The notes beneath the pieces were generated by a model that was not told where the DNA came from, did no database searches, and was given only the letters and a program-made list of their open reading frames with translations. Positions 17,226 to 24,404 of a stretch of DNA of 64,000 nt are shown in pieces (the stretch's first letter is position 1; every line of letters starts with the position of its first letter). The stretch is from Bryobacterales bacterium KBS 96. Lineage in GTDB: Bacteria; Acidobacteriota; Terriglobia; Bryobacterales; Bryobacteraceae. Both the position numbers and the translations under genes were made by a program. Where the stretch lies: assembly GCA_000381625.1 (NCBI GenBank), contig KB906767.1, positions 2,272,629 through 2,336,628 of the forward strand, read 5' to 3'.

Positions 17226-17933
17226 CTACCAACGACGAGCCGGAGCGGCGCCATCCACATAGAGAATCTCCCCGCTCACATGATCCGCCTGTGCCAGGTA
17301 CAACACGGCATCCACAATATCCTTTACCGTCGCCTTCTTCATAGCCGGGTCCAAGGTCGATTCGCCGGAACCGTTGCGGTGCATTGGTGTATCCACGACG
17401 CCGGGAGCTACGGCATTAAAACGGATGCCATCTTTTGCATACTCGACTGCGAGATTCCTGGTCGCTGCATTCAACCCGCCCTTCGTAATCATCGAAATCG
17501 ACCCATTCGTGCCGCTGATCGGCCGATCAGCAAGCGCGGCCGTGATGCTCACCACGCATCCCGACTTTTGTTTCAGCATCTCTTTTACCGCGCGCTGGGT
17601 GATGTAGAAGAAGCCAAGCAGATTGGTCGAGATGAGGGCGTCGAAGTCCTCGGTAGTGAACTCGGTGAAAGGCTTGGTCAGGAAGATACCGGCGTTATTC
17701 ACCAAAAGATCCACAGTTCCGAAGTTGTTGATTGCGGCTTCGACCGCCTGGCTGGCAGTTTGCTGCTTGCCGATCTCGCCATTGAGCAGAACTAGATTGC
17801 CTGAGATGTTCGCCTTTCGATTGGGCTCACGAGACGTCGCGACCACGTTGTAGCCTTCTCTCAAAAGTCCATCGACTAAACCCGCGCCAATACCTCCCGA
17901 TGCCCCAGTTACGATGGCTGTTTTTTTGCCCGA
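17226..17933 (-). CDS. Short-chain dehydrogenase/reductase lacking the catalytic Tyr
   Basis: A 235-residue Rossmann-fold SDR. The cofactor motif TGASGGIG, the NNAG motif and the Ser region CVVSITAAL are present. The active-site YxxxK reads SMITK, so the Tyr is replaced by Ser while Lys is kept. Sequences with MITKGG at this place form a recognisable SDR subgroup, so this is likely a family trait and not damage. The frame extends 14 codons upstream, but MSGKKTAIVTG is the natural start. It lies between DJ-1 (71 bp upstream) and the MOSC-reductase (6 bp downstream). Catalytic activity is uncertain. Confidence 0.85.
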   Translation of the reverse strand, partial: SGKKTAIVTGASGGIGAGLVDGLLREGYNVVATSREPNRKANISGNLVLLNGEIGKQQTASQAVEAAINNFGTVDLLVNNAGIFLTKPFTEFTTEDFDALISTNLLGFFYITQRAVKEMLKQKSGCVVSITAALADRPISGTNGSISMITKGGLNAATRNLAVEYAKDGIRFNAVAPGVVDTPMHRNGSGESTLDPAMKKATVKDIVDAVLYLAQADHVSGEILYVDGAAPARRW

Positions 17934-18004
17934 CATAAATGACCTTTCGCTCTGAGCAGCCGCCGGCACACACATACGGGGACGGGCCGATGACCGCGTC
18001 GAAG

Positions 18005-18706
18005 TTAAGTAGACACCGAGGCGGCACTCTCCGCAGCGAGTACGTTCATGAGATTTTGAGCTGCGATGGTCGAGGACGGCGGGTTTTGTCCGGTAATGAG
18101 TCGGCCATCAACAATGGATAAAGGCTGCCAGTTGGGAAGTTTCTCAAACATGGCGCCCAGTCGCGTTAACTCATCCTCGACCAGGAACGGAACAACATGC
18201 GTGAGTTGCACCTCTTCCTCCTCGCCATTCGTAAAACCAGTCACGCGCTTTCCTTTTACTAGTGGCGCGCCCTGGTGCATCACATGACGAAGCACGCCAG
18301 GAGAATGACAGACCAGAGCGATCGGTTTGCCGGAATTGTAGAAGGACTCGAGTAGAGCGATGGAAACCTGGCTTTCTGCAAGATCCCACATGGGACCGTG
18401 CCCGCCCACATAGAAGACCGTATCGTAATCTTCCGATTCAACCTCGGCAAGCTTGACCGTCTGAAACAGTGCCTTCTGAGCTGCCGCGTCTTGCTTGAAC
18501 CGGCTCATCGCGGGTGTTTGACTTTCCGGTAAATCGCTCTTCGGATCGAGCGGCGGCTGCCCGCCCTTCGGTGAGGTGAGGGTCAGTTGTACGCCCGCAT
18601 CCCTAAAAACAAAGTACGGGGCTGCGAACTCTTCAAGCCAGAAGCCGGTCTTGCGGCCGGTGTTGCCCAGTTGATCATGGGATGTCAGCACCATGAGTAT
18701 TTTCAT
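18005..18706 (-). CDS. DJ-1/PfpI family protein (Hsp31-like)
   Basis: A cytoplasmic class I glutamine-amidotransferase-like protein of the DJ-1/PfpI superfamily, whose members act as glyoxalase III, deglycase or chaperone. The 233-residue protein begins MKILMVLTSHDQLGNTGRKTGFWLEE, with the conserved Glu. It has VFYVGGHGPMWDL and the nucleophile elbow LVCHSPGVL, with Cys followed by His as in Hsp31. It is the first gene of a minus-strand operon (DJ-1, SDR, MOSC-reductase, redoxin, DoxX) and follows the promoter element at 18747-18807 by 41 bp. A role in carbonyl or oxidative stress is inferred. Confidence 0.9.
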   Translation of the reverse strand: MKILMVLTSHDQLGNTGRKTGFWLEEFAAPYFVFRDAGVQLTLTSPKGGQPPLDPKSDLPESQTPAMSRFKQDAAAQKALFQTVKLAEVESEDYDTVFYVGGHGPMWDLAESQVSIALLESFYNSGKPIALVCHSPGVLRHVMHQGAPLVKGKRVTGFTNGEEEEVQLTHVVPFLVEDELTRLGAMFEKLPNWQPLSIVDGRLITGQNPPSSTIAAQNLMNVLAAESAASVST

Positions 18707-18746
18707 GTTTATCTTCTCCTTTACGCTCGTGGGCTGAGTTTGTCAG

Positions 18747-18807
18747 CCAGTTGCAATTACGCCAGAGCTTTCTTGCCGAAACAATTGGACTAAAGTATCG
18801 GACGATG
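18747..18807 (-). promoter_or_regulatory. Promoter element, copy 2 (DJ-1 operon)
   Basis: The second copy of the 61-bp element. On the minus strand it has -35 TTGTTT (complement of 18779-18784), a 17-bp spacer and -10 CGTAAT (complement of 18756-18761), with the conserved block GATACTTT-x-GTCCAA just upstream. The position relative to the downstream ATG (41 bp) is nearly the same as in copy 1 (49 bp). Confidence 0.75.
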
Positions 18808-18920
18808 GTAAAGGATCAATACCAAGGTCTGATAGGCGTCGAGCTTGAAATAGCCCACTCTACCGATAGGTGCAACTCAGGCACAGCGCGAACAGGCGGA
18901 CGATCCAGACGGGAGATCGC

Positions 18921-19574
18921 ATGAAAACATCTGTGCCGCCAATTTCGCTTGCCGGCTCTGAACTTGGTGAAGTACGCCACGTTTGCGCGTTGTTCAATAG
19001 CGACGATGAGGAATATCGCGTGCTGCTGCCGTTTATCAAGGACGGCTTCGAACGCGGCGACAAAGCCATCCATGTCGTCAACCCGGATGAGCGTGCAGGT
19101 CACTTGCGGCGCCTCAGCGCGGCGGGAATCGATACCGCGGCCGCGCAGCACCGGCGCCAATTCGATCTTCGAACGAGCACCGAGACGTATCTTCGAGACG
19201 GCCGCTTCGACCAGGATCGGATGCTGGACGTATTCGAGCAGGCAGCCAGCGGTAACGCTAAGGGTGAATTTCCGCTGAGCCGAATCGTCTGCCGCATGGA
19301 CTGGGCGGCGGAGGGCCGCACTCACCTGGATAACCTGATTGAGTTCGAATCCCGCGTCAACGAGGTTTGGCGCCATCACGACGACGCGGTCATCTGCACT
19401 TACCATTTAGCGCAGTTCAGCGGCGACGCCGTGATCGACATCATGCGAACACATCCGGTCGTCATCATCGGCGGAATCCTGCAGCAGAATCCGTTCTTTG
19501 TCCCGCCAGAGCGGTTTCTGCCCGAATTTCGAGCGCGGAAAGGGAGGCAGACCGTGCGACGCGTCACGGTCTGA
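18921..19574 (+). CDS. MEDS domain sensory protein
   Basis: A 217-residue protein that is essentially a single MEDS (DcmR-type sensory) domain: HVCALFNSDDEEYRVLLPFI, then a Gly-Asp-Lys loop before HVVNPDE, and the TYLRDGRFD and CRMDWA blocks, ending with CTYHLAQFSGDAVIDIMRTHP. In known proteins the MEDS domain is a ligand or hydrocarbon sensor of kinases and regulators. The frame starts 17 codons earlier; the ATG at 18921 is just before the conserved part. It is followed 10 bp later by a histidine kinase, so it likely serves as its sensor. Confidence 0.87.
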   Translation: MKTSVPPISLAGSELGEVRHVCALFNSDDEEYRVLLPFIKDGFERGDKAIHVVNPDERAGHLRRLSAAGIDTAAAQHRRQFDLRTSTETYLRDGRFDQDRMLDVFEQAASGNAKGEFPLSRIVCRMDWAAEGRTHLDNLIEFESRVNEVWRHHDDAVICTYHLAQFSGDAVIDIMRTHPVVIIGGILQQNPFFVPPERFLPEFRARKGRQTVRRVTV

Positions 19575-19584
19575 GGCGAACGTG

Positions 19585-21399
19585 ATGCTCGAAACTCACA
19601 CGGAGGAAGTAGCACGATTGCGCGGCTGTCTGAACGATCTGGTCGGCATCATGGCACTTCCCGCTCTGTGGGCGGGCGGCGAGCCGCAGCAGATAGTCGC
19701 TACTTTGCTGGATGCGCTGTTCGGGATACTCCAGCTTGCGTTCGTCTTCGTGCGGTTGAACGATCCGGACGCCGGGCCGTGGATTGAAATGATGCGGGGA
19801 ACTGAGTTGCTGGAGTCAATGCACCCAGCACGAGAGTTCGGAGTGGCGCTGGATGCGTCGCTGGGGGATGCGCTGCTGAAATGGCTCCCTAGCGCGCGCG
19901 TATCGATTGGAACCGAAGAATTTTGCGTGGCGTCAGCCCGACTGGGCGCCCACGGTGAAATTGGCATCGTGGTCGCAGGGTGCGAGAGGCCCGGCTTCCC
20001 GGAACAAACGGAGAAACTCCTCCTCCAGGTAGCTGCAAATCAGGCGGCTATGGGATTGCAGCAGGCACGTGTGCTCAGCGCGCAGAAGCAAGTCGCCCGA
20101 GAGCTCGACCAACGTGTGGCGCAGCGAACCGCAGAACTTGCAAAAGCCAATGAAGAGCTCAGAAAGGAAATTATCGAACGTAGGCTGACCGAAGAAAAGC
20201 TCCGTCACGAGGAAAGAGAACTGGAGCGCAGTGAGGCTTTTCTCGCGGAAGCCCAACAGCTTGCTCGAATCGGCAGCTTTTCATGGCGCGTGGTTAACGA
20301 TGAAATCACGTGGTCCGAGCAGCTATACCGGATCTTTGCGTTTGAGCCGGGACTTCGTATAACCTTGGAGCGTGTCGCAACGCGAATCCATCCCGACGAC
20401 CTGCACATTATGCGTGAGATGGTCGACAGGGTGCGCCGGGGCGCTGGTGATCTCGAATTCGAGCACCGTCTGCTGATGCCAGACGGTTCGGTCAAGTATT
20501 TGCATTGGCTTGCTCACGGAACCGGAGAGAAGAACGGTGGCTCAGTCTACACGGGCGCAGTACAGGATGTGACGCAGCGCCGTCATGCGGAAGAGGCGCT
20601 CGCCCAAGCACGATCGGAGCTGGCGCATGTGACCAGAGTCACGAGTCTGGGAGTGTTGACGGCGTCCATCGCGCATGAAGTGAGCCAGCCTCTTGCCGGT
20701 ATCGTCACCAACGCAAGCACGTGCGCGCGGATGCTGGCATCGGACCCTCCCAATGTCGAGGGCGCTCGCGAAACCGTGCGGCGTACCATTCGCGACGGCA
20801 ACCGCGCTTCCGAAGTCATCACACGTTTGCGCGACCTTTTTAGAGGAAAAGACCTCATCGTTGAATCGGTCGACCTGACTGAGACTACGCGGGAGGTGAT
20901 TGCGCTGACCTGGAGTGAGCTTCAGCGAAACCGTGTCATTCTGCGGCCGGAGCTTGACGGCACACTCCCACCTGTTCTGGCGGACCGTGTCCAGCTTCAA
21001 CAGGTGATCCTGAATCTGCTCCGGAACGCCTCTGACGCAATGGTCGATGTCGAGGACCGGCCGAGAGAGTTGCTGATCAGGACCGAACCGGATGGAGACC
21101 ATCACGTGCGTCTGAGCGTGAAGGACGTGGGGGTCGGGTTCGTTCCGCAAGACGTGGATAAGCTTTTCGAGGCGTTCCATACGACGAAGAAGGAGGGTAT
21201 GGGGATCGGGCTTTCTGTGAGCCGGTCCATCATTGAGCGTCATAACGGCCGTCTATGGGCAACGCGGAACGACGGACCGGGTGCTACGTTTTCATTTTCT
21301 ATTCCTTGCGGGCCCGCGGGTATGGGAGGCGCCGGCGATCCCGGCATGATCCGGACAGCGGCTGGGATAGATGCTCACCATGTTGTGAAGAACTTATGA
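19585..21399 (+). CDS. GAF-PAS sensor histidine kinase
   Basis: A soluble two-component kinase of 604 residues. Residues 10-180 look like a GAF domain. A coiled coil follows (QRVAQRTAELAKANEELRKE). Residues about 245-355 are a PAS/PAC domain (ARIGSFSWRVVNDEITWSE). HisKA has the phosphoacceptor in SIAHEVSQPLAGI, and HATPase_c has the N box ILNLLRNASDA, G1 VGVGF and G2 GMGIGLSV. No transmembrane segment is seen. An in-frame ATG upstream lies inside the MEDS gene; this start follows the MEDS stop by 10 bp. Its stop overlaps the receiver gene start (ATGA), so the pair is coupled. The ligand is unknown. Confidence 0.92.
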   Translation: MLETHTEEVARLRGCLNDLVGIMALPALWAGGEPQQIVATLLDALFGILQLAFVFVRLNDPDAGPWIEMMRGTELLESMHPAREFGVALDASLGDALLKWLPSARVSIGTEEFCVASARLGAHGEIGIVVAGCERPGFPEQTEKLLLQVAANQAAMGLQQARVLSAQKQVARELDQRVAQRTAELAKANEELRKEIIERRLTEEKLRHEERELERSEAFLAEAQQLARIGSFSWRVVNDEITWSEQLYRIFAFEPGLRITLERVATRIHPDDLHIMREMVDRVRRGAGDLEFEHRLLMPDGSVKYLHWLAHGTGEKNGGSVYTGAVQDVTQRRHAEEALAQARSELAHVTRVTSLGVLTASIAHEVSQPLAGIVTNASTCARMLASDPPNVEGARETVRRTIRDGNRASEVITRLRDLFRGKDLIVESVDLTETTREVIALTWSELQRNRVILRPELDGTLPPVLADRVQLQQVILNLLRNASDAMVDVEDRPRELLIRTEPDGDHHVRLSVKDVGVGFVPQDVDKLFEAFHTTKKEGMGIGLSVSRSIIERHNGRLWATRNDGPGATFSFSIPCGPAGMGGAGDPGMIRTAAGIDAHHVVKNL

Positions 21400-21770
21400 T
21401 AATCCCACGTTCGCTTGTGTCCGTCGTCGATGACGACGAGTCCGTGCGCGAATCCCTACCCGATTTGCTGAAGGAATTTGGCTTTGATGCCCGCACGTTC
21501 TCGTCGGCGCAAGAGTTCCTGAATTCCGATTGCGTCGGCACGACCCGGTGCCTGATCCTCGACGTCGCCATGCCCGGCATGAGCGGGCCCGGTCTCCAAC
21601 GGGAACTAAAGACTCGCCATCAAGAGATCCCGATCGTGTTCATAACAGCACGGAGCGACGAGAACATACGGCCACGATTGCTCGAGCAGGGCGCCGTGGA
21701 ATGCCTGTTTAAACCCTTCAGCGACACCGCGTTGCTCGAAGCGTTGAAAGCCGCATTGCGAGTGAACTGA
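21396..21770 (+). CDS. Single-domain response regulator
   Basis: A 124-residue receiver domain with no output domain. The acidic pocket VVDDDES, the phosphoacceptor Asp in LILDVAMPGMSG, the Thr/Ser in FITARSD and the Lys in CLFKPFS are all present. The start overlaps the kinase stop by four bases. It probably receives phosphate from the kinase and passes it on or competes with the FixJ-type regulator encoded 65 bp downstream. A longer open frame upstream reads through the kinase in another frame and is not used. Confidence 0.9.
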   Translation: MIIPRSLVSVVDDDESVRESLPDLLKEFGFDARTFSSAQEFLNSDCVGTTRCLILDVAMPGMSGPGLQRELKTRHQEIPIVFITARSDENIRPRLLEQGAVECLFKPFSDTALLEALKAALRVN

Positions 21771-21835
21771 AGGATCGGCGGTTACGCCCGGCGCGGACAC
21801 GAAATACAATAAGTGATTCGCGCAATGCTCATTGA

Positions 21836-22510
21836 ATGGAGCGCCACCCCATGTCGCCCGCCACACCAATCGTGTTCGTTGTTGACGACGACATATCCGT
21901 GCGCGAATCCCTGGAACTGCTGATCCTCTCGGCGGGCTGGCAGCCGGAGACCTTCGCGTCCGCTCAGGAGTTCCTTGAACATCCCCGAGCGCTTGTTCCA
22001 AGCTGCCTTGTCCTGGACGTTTCTCTCCCAGGTCTCAACGGTCTGGAACTGCAGGAGCGTGTCGCAGTAGAGCGATGCGATATGCCTATCATCTTCATCA
22101 CCGGCCACGGCGATGTGCCCATGACGGTCCAGGCGATGAAGGCCGGAGCTGTTGAATTCCTGACAAAACCGTTTAGTCCGGACGTCCTGCTGAATGCGAT
22201 CCGGCTTGCCCTGAAGCGCAGCGAGAGCGCGCTTGCTGATGAGAACGAACTGCGCGCCCTTCGCGAGGCTTATGTGTTATTGACTCCCCGCGAACGTGAA
22301 GTGATGAGATTGGTCGTATCCGGATTCTTGAACAAGCAGGTGGGCGGCGAACTCGGTATCAGCGAGATCACGGTAAAGGCGCATCGCGGCAGCCTGATGC
22401 GGAAGATGAAGGCCGATTCGCTTCCCCACCTGGTCCACATGGCCGCGAGACTTGGACTGACATCCGCTTCTCAGACCAAGGCACGGGCGCCAACCGATAC
22501 CTTCGTCTAA
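21836..22510 (+). CDS. FixJ/NarL-type response regulator
   Basis: A 224-residue transcription regulator. The receiver domain occupies residues 10-125, with Asp in LVLDVSLPGLNG, Thr in FITGHGDVPM and Lys in FLTKPFSP, the FixJ-like pattern. A LuxR-type helix-turn-helix follows at residues 150-210 (LTPREREVMRLVVSGFLNKQ and SEITVKAHRGSLMRKM). It probably is the output of the kinase upstream. An internal ATG at 21851 is an alternative start. Confidence 0.9.
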   Translation: MERHPMSPATPIVFVVDDDISVRESLELLILSAGWQPETFASAQEFLEHPRALVPSCLVLDVSLPGLNGLELQERVAVERCDMPIIFITGHGDVPMTVQAMKAGAVEFLTKPFSPDVLLNAIRLALKRSESALADENELRALREAYVLLTPREREVMRLVVSGFLNKQVGGELGISEITVKAHRGSLMRKMKADSLPHLVHMAARLGLTSASQTKARAPTDTFV

Positions 22511-22562
22511 TAGATTCGCTTAGATCGTTCTGGCTTAATCGCAACAGGAGCCGGTAAGCGCT

Positions 22563-23051
22563 ATGGCAACCGCCAATATTTCGCAACTGCACGAAGCCGA
22601 AGACCGCTTGAAAGAACTCGGTATTCAACTCCCGACTGCGCCAACGCCGTTTGGCACTTACGTCGAGACATTACAGACAGGCAATTTGCTCTTCCTGAGC
22701 GGAATGCTTCCAGTTGTCGGACACAAGGCAAAGTATGTTGGCCGGCTTGGGAACGAACTCGACCTGAATGCTGGGCGAGATGCTGCCTATACGGCGGGTT
22801 TGAGCGCCCTCGCCGCGGCGAGGCAGCACCTCGGCTCGCTCGACCGAATCAGCCGGGTCGTCCGGCTCGGAGTATTTGTAGCAACGTCGGGCGACTTCCT
22901 CGAACAGCCGAAGGTCGCCGATGCTGTGTCGGATCTGTTTCAAAGTATTTTCGGTGTCGACAAAATACCGGTCCGCCTCGTAATCGGCGTTGCCAGCCTT
23001 CCTCTTGGCATGCCGATTGAGCTCGAGGTTATTTTTGAAATCTCTGACTAG
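22563..23051 (+). CDS. RidA/YjgF-like protein
   Basis: A 162-residue protein of the RidA (YjgF/YER057c/UK114) fold, subgroup with an N-terminal helix. Members hydrolyse reactive enamine/imine intermediates. It has LQTGNLLFLSGMLPV, the Arg region RISRVVRLGVFVA and the terminal VRLVIGVASLPLGMPIELE. A GGAG sequence precedes the ATG. It follows the FixJ regulator by 52 bp on the same strand and could be in the same transcript or a target. Confidence 0.85.
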   Translation: MATANISQLHEAEDRLKELGIQLPTAPTPFGTYVETLQTGNLLFLSGMLPVVGHKAKYVGRLGNELDLNAGRDAAYTAGLSALAAARQHLGSLDRISRVVRLGVFVATSGDFLEQPKVADAVSDLFQSIFGVDKIPVRLVIGVASLPLGMPIELEVIFEISD

Positions 23052-23159
23052 CAGGCCGGGGAGGCATAGTTGCGTAGCGGTGTCCAGATGATCGCGATCG
23101 CTTTAGCGCTTGTGCTGGCCGCACATTCGGGAATGGATATCCACAAGGAGAACAAAGCA

Positions 23160-24055
23160 ATGGATCAGCAAATGTTCTATCGCACAGTAAAGGTCGATGG
23201 ACTCTCTGTTTTTTATCGAGAAGCGGGGCCGAAAGATGCTCCTACAATTCTATTGCTGCACGGTCTTCCGTCTTCGTCGCGGATGTTTCAACCGCTACTC
23301 ACGAGATTGGCAGACACCTATCACCTCGTTGCGCCCGACTACCCGGGCTACGGACATAGTGACTGGCCCGATCCGAAGCAATTCGATTACACATTCGATC
23401 ACGTTGCTTCCGTGATGGACCACTTCACGGAGAGGTTAGGTCTGTCGCACTGCAAGATTATGGCGGGCCGGTCGGATTTCGCATGGCGCTGGCGCATCCC
23501 GAGCGCGTCGAGGCCCTTATTGTCCAGGATGCGGTCGCGCACAACGAAGGTCTGGGAGCGAATTGGGCAACTCGCCGCGCCTTCTGGGCAGACCGGCCGG
23601 CACGTGAGGAGGCCTTACGGAAAAATCTTCTTTCGCTTGAAACAACAAAGACGCGCCATGTTGGAGACGACCCTAACGTTGAGCTCTATGACCCGGATCT
23701 GTGGACGGATGAATACGCTTTTCTGAACGCACCAGGACAGGCGCAGATTCAGAGCGATCTTTTCTATGACTACCGCACGAATGTTGACTCCTATCCGAAA
23801 TGGCAGGCCTGGCTACGAAAGACGCAACCCAGGCTTTTGGTCCTCTGGGGCAAGCACGATCTCTCGTTCGATCTCGGAGAGCCCGAACGTTATCGCAAGG
23901 ACGTACCAAACGCGGAGGTGCACATACTCGACGCAGGACACTTCGCGCTCGACACAAGAGCAGACGAGATCGCCTCGCTGGTACATGGTTTCATGGCCAA
24001 TACGGTTTTGCGGAATAATCGCGAGGCGGCAGCATCTGGAGTATCCGGGAGGTAA
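23160..24055 (+). pseudogene. Alpha/beta hydrolase (haloalkane dehalogenase-like), broken at the nucleophile
   Basis: The N-terminal frame starts MDQQMFYRTVKVDGLSVFY after an AAGGAG site. It has LLLHGLPSSSRMF and APDYPGYGHSDWP, and runs to FTERLGLSHCKIM. The rest is in another frame: GGPVGFRMALAHPERVEALI to the end with LWGKHD and DAGHFALD. Homologues have an Asp-Tyr pair (the nucleophile) between these two pieces, and it is absent. A deletion of about ten bases near 23462 would explain both the frame change and the lost residues; a one-base loss would explain only the first. A further ATG at 23088 would add a leader. The enzyme cannot be active as it stands. Confidence 0.83.
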
Positions 24056-24057
24056 CT

Positions 24058-24404
24058 ATGGACGCGCGCCGCAAGAGTCGATCAGAAGCTTGAGATAGTC
24101 GTCATCCCCCGTCTCGAATGTCGACCGGGCGAAGGAGTTCTACGGCAGGCTCGGGTGGCGGCTCGACGCCGACTTCGATAATCGTGCCGACTTCCGCGTC
24201 GTGCAGTTCACCCCGCCAGGTTCGGGTTGCTCGGTCATCTTCGGCAAGAACGTCACCGCCGCTGCACCCGGCTCCGCCCAGGGTCTGTACTTGATCGTCT
24301 CCGATATTGAGGCCGCCCGCAAAGAACTGCTTGGTCGCGGGATCGCAATCAGCGGGGCGTTCCAGGACGCCGGCGGCGTCTACACCGGCTATTGCATACT
24401 GGGT
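24058..24404 (+). pseudogene. VOC/glyoxalase-like protein, frameshifted and truncated
   Basis: A VOC-fold fragment: KLEIVVIP, then VSNVDRAKEFYGRLGW, ADFRVVQFTPPGSGCSVIFG, LYLIVSDIEAARKELLGRG and DAGGVYTG. The frame is broken in a run of five C near 24106-24110, where four are expected. The last third of the domain is missing: after VYTG the sequence diverges and meets the 3' end of the permease gene on the other strand at 24405. It follows the broken hydrolase directly, so the two may have been an operon that was cut when the permease cassette arrived or was rearranged. Confidence 0.75.
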
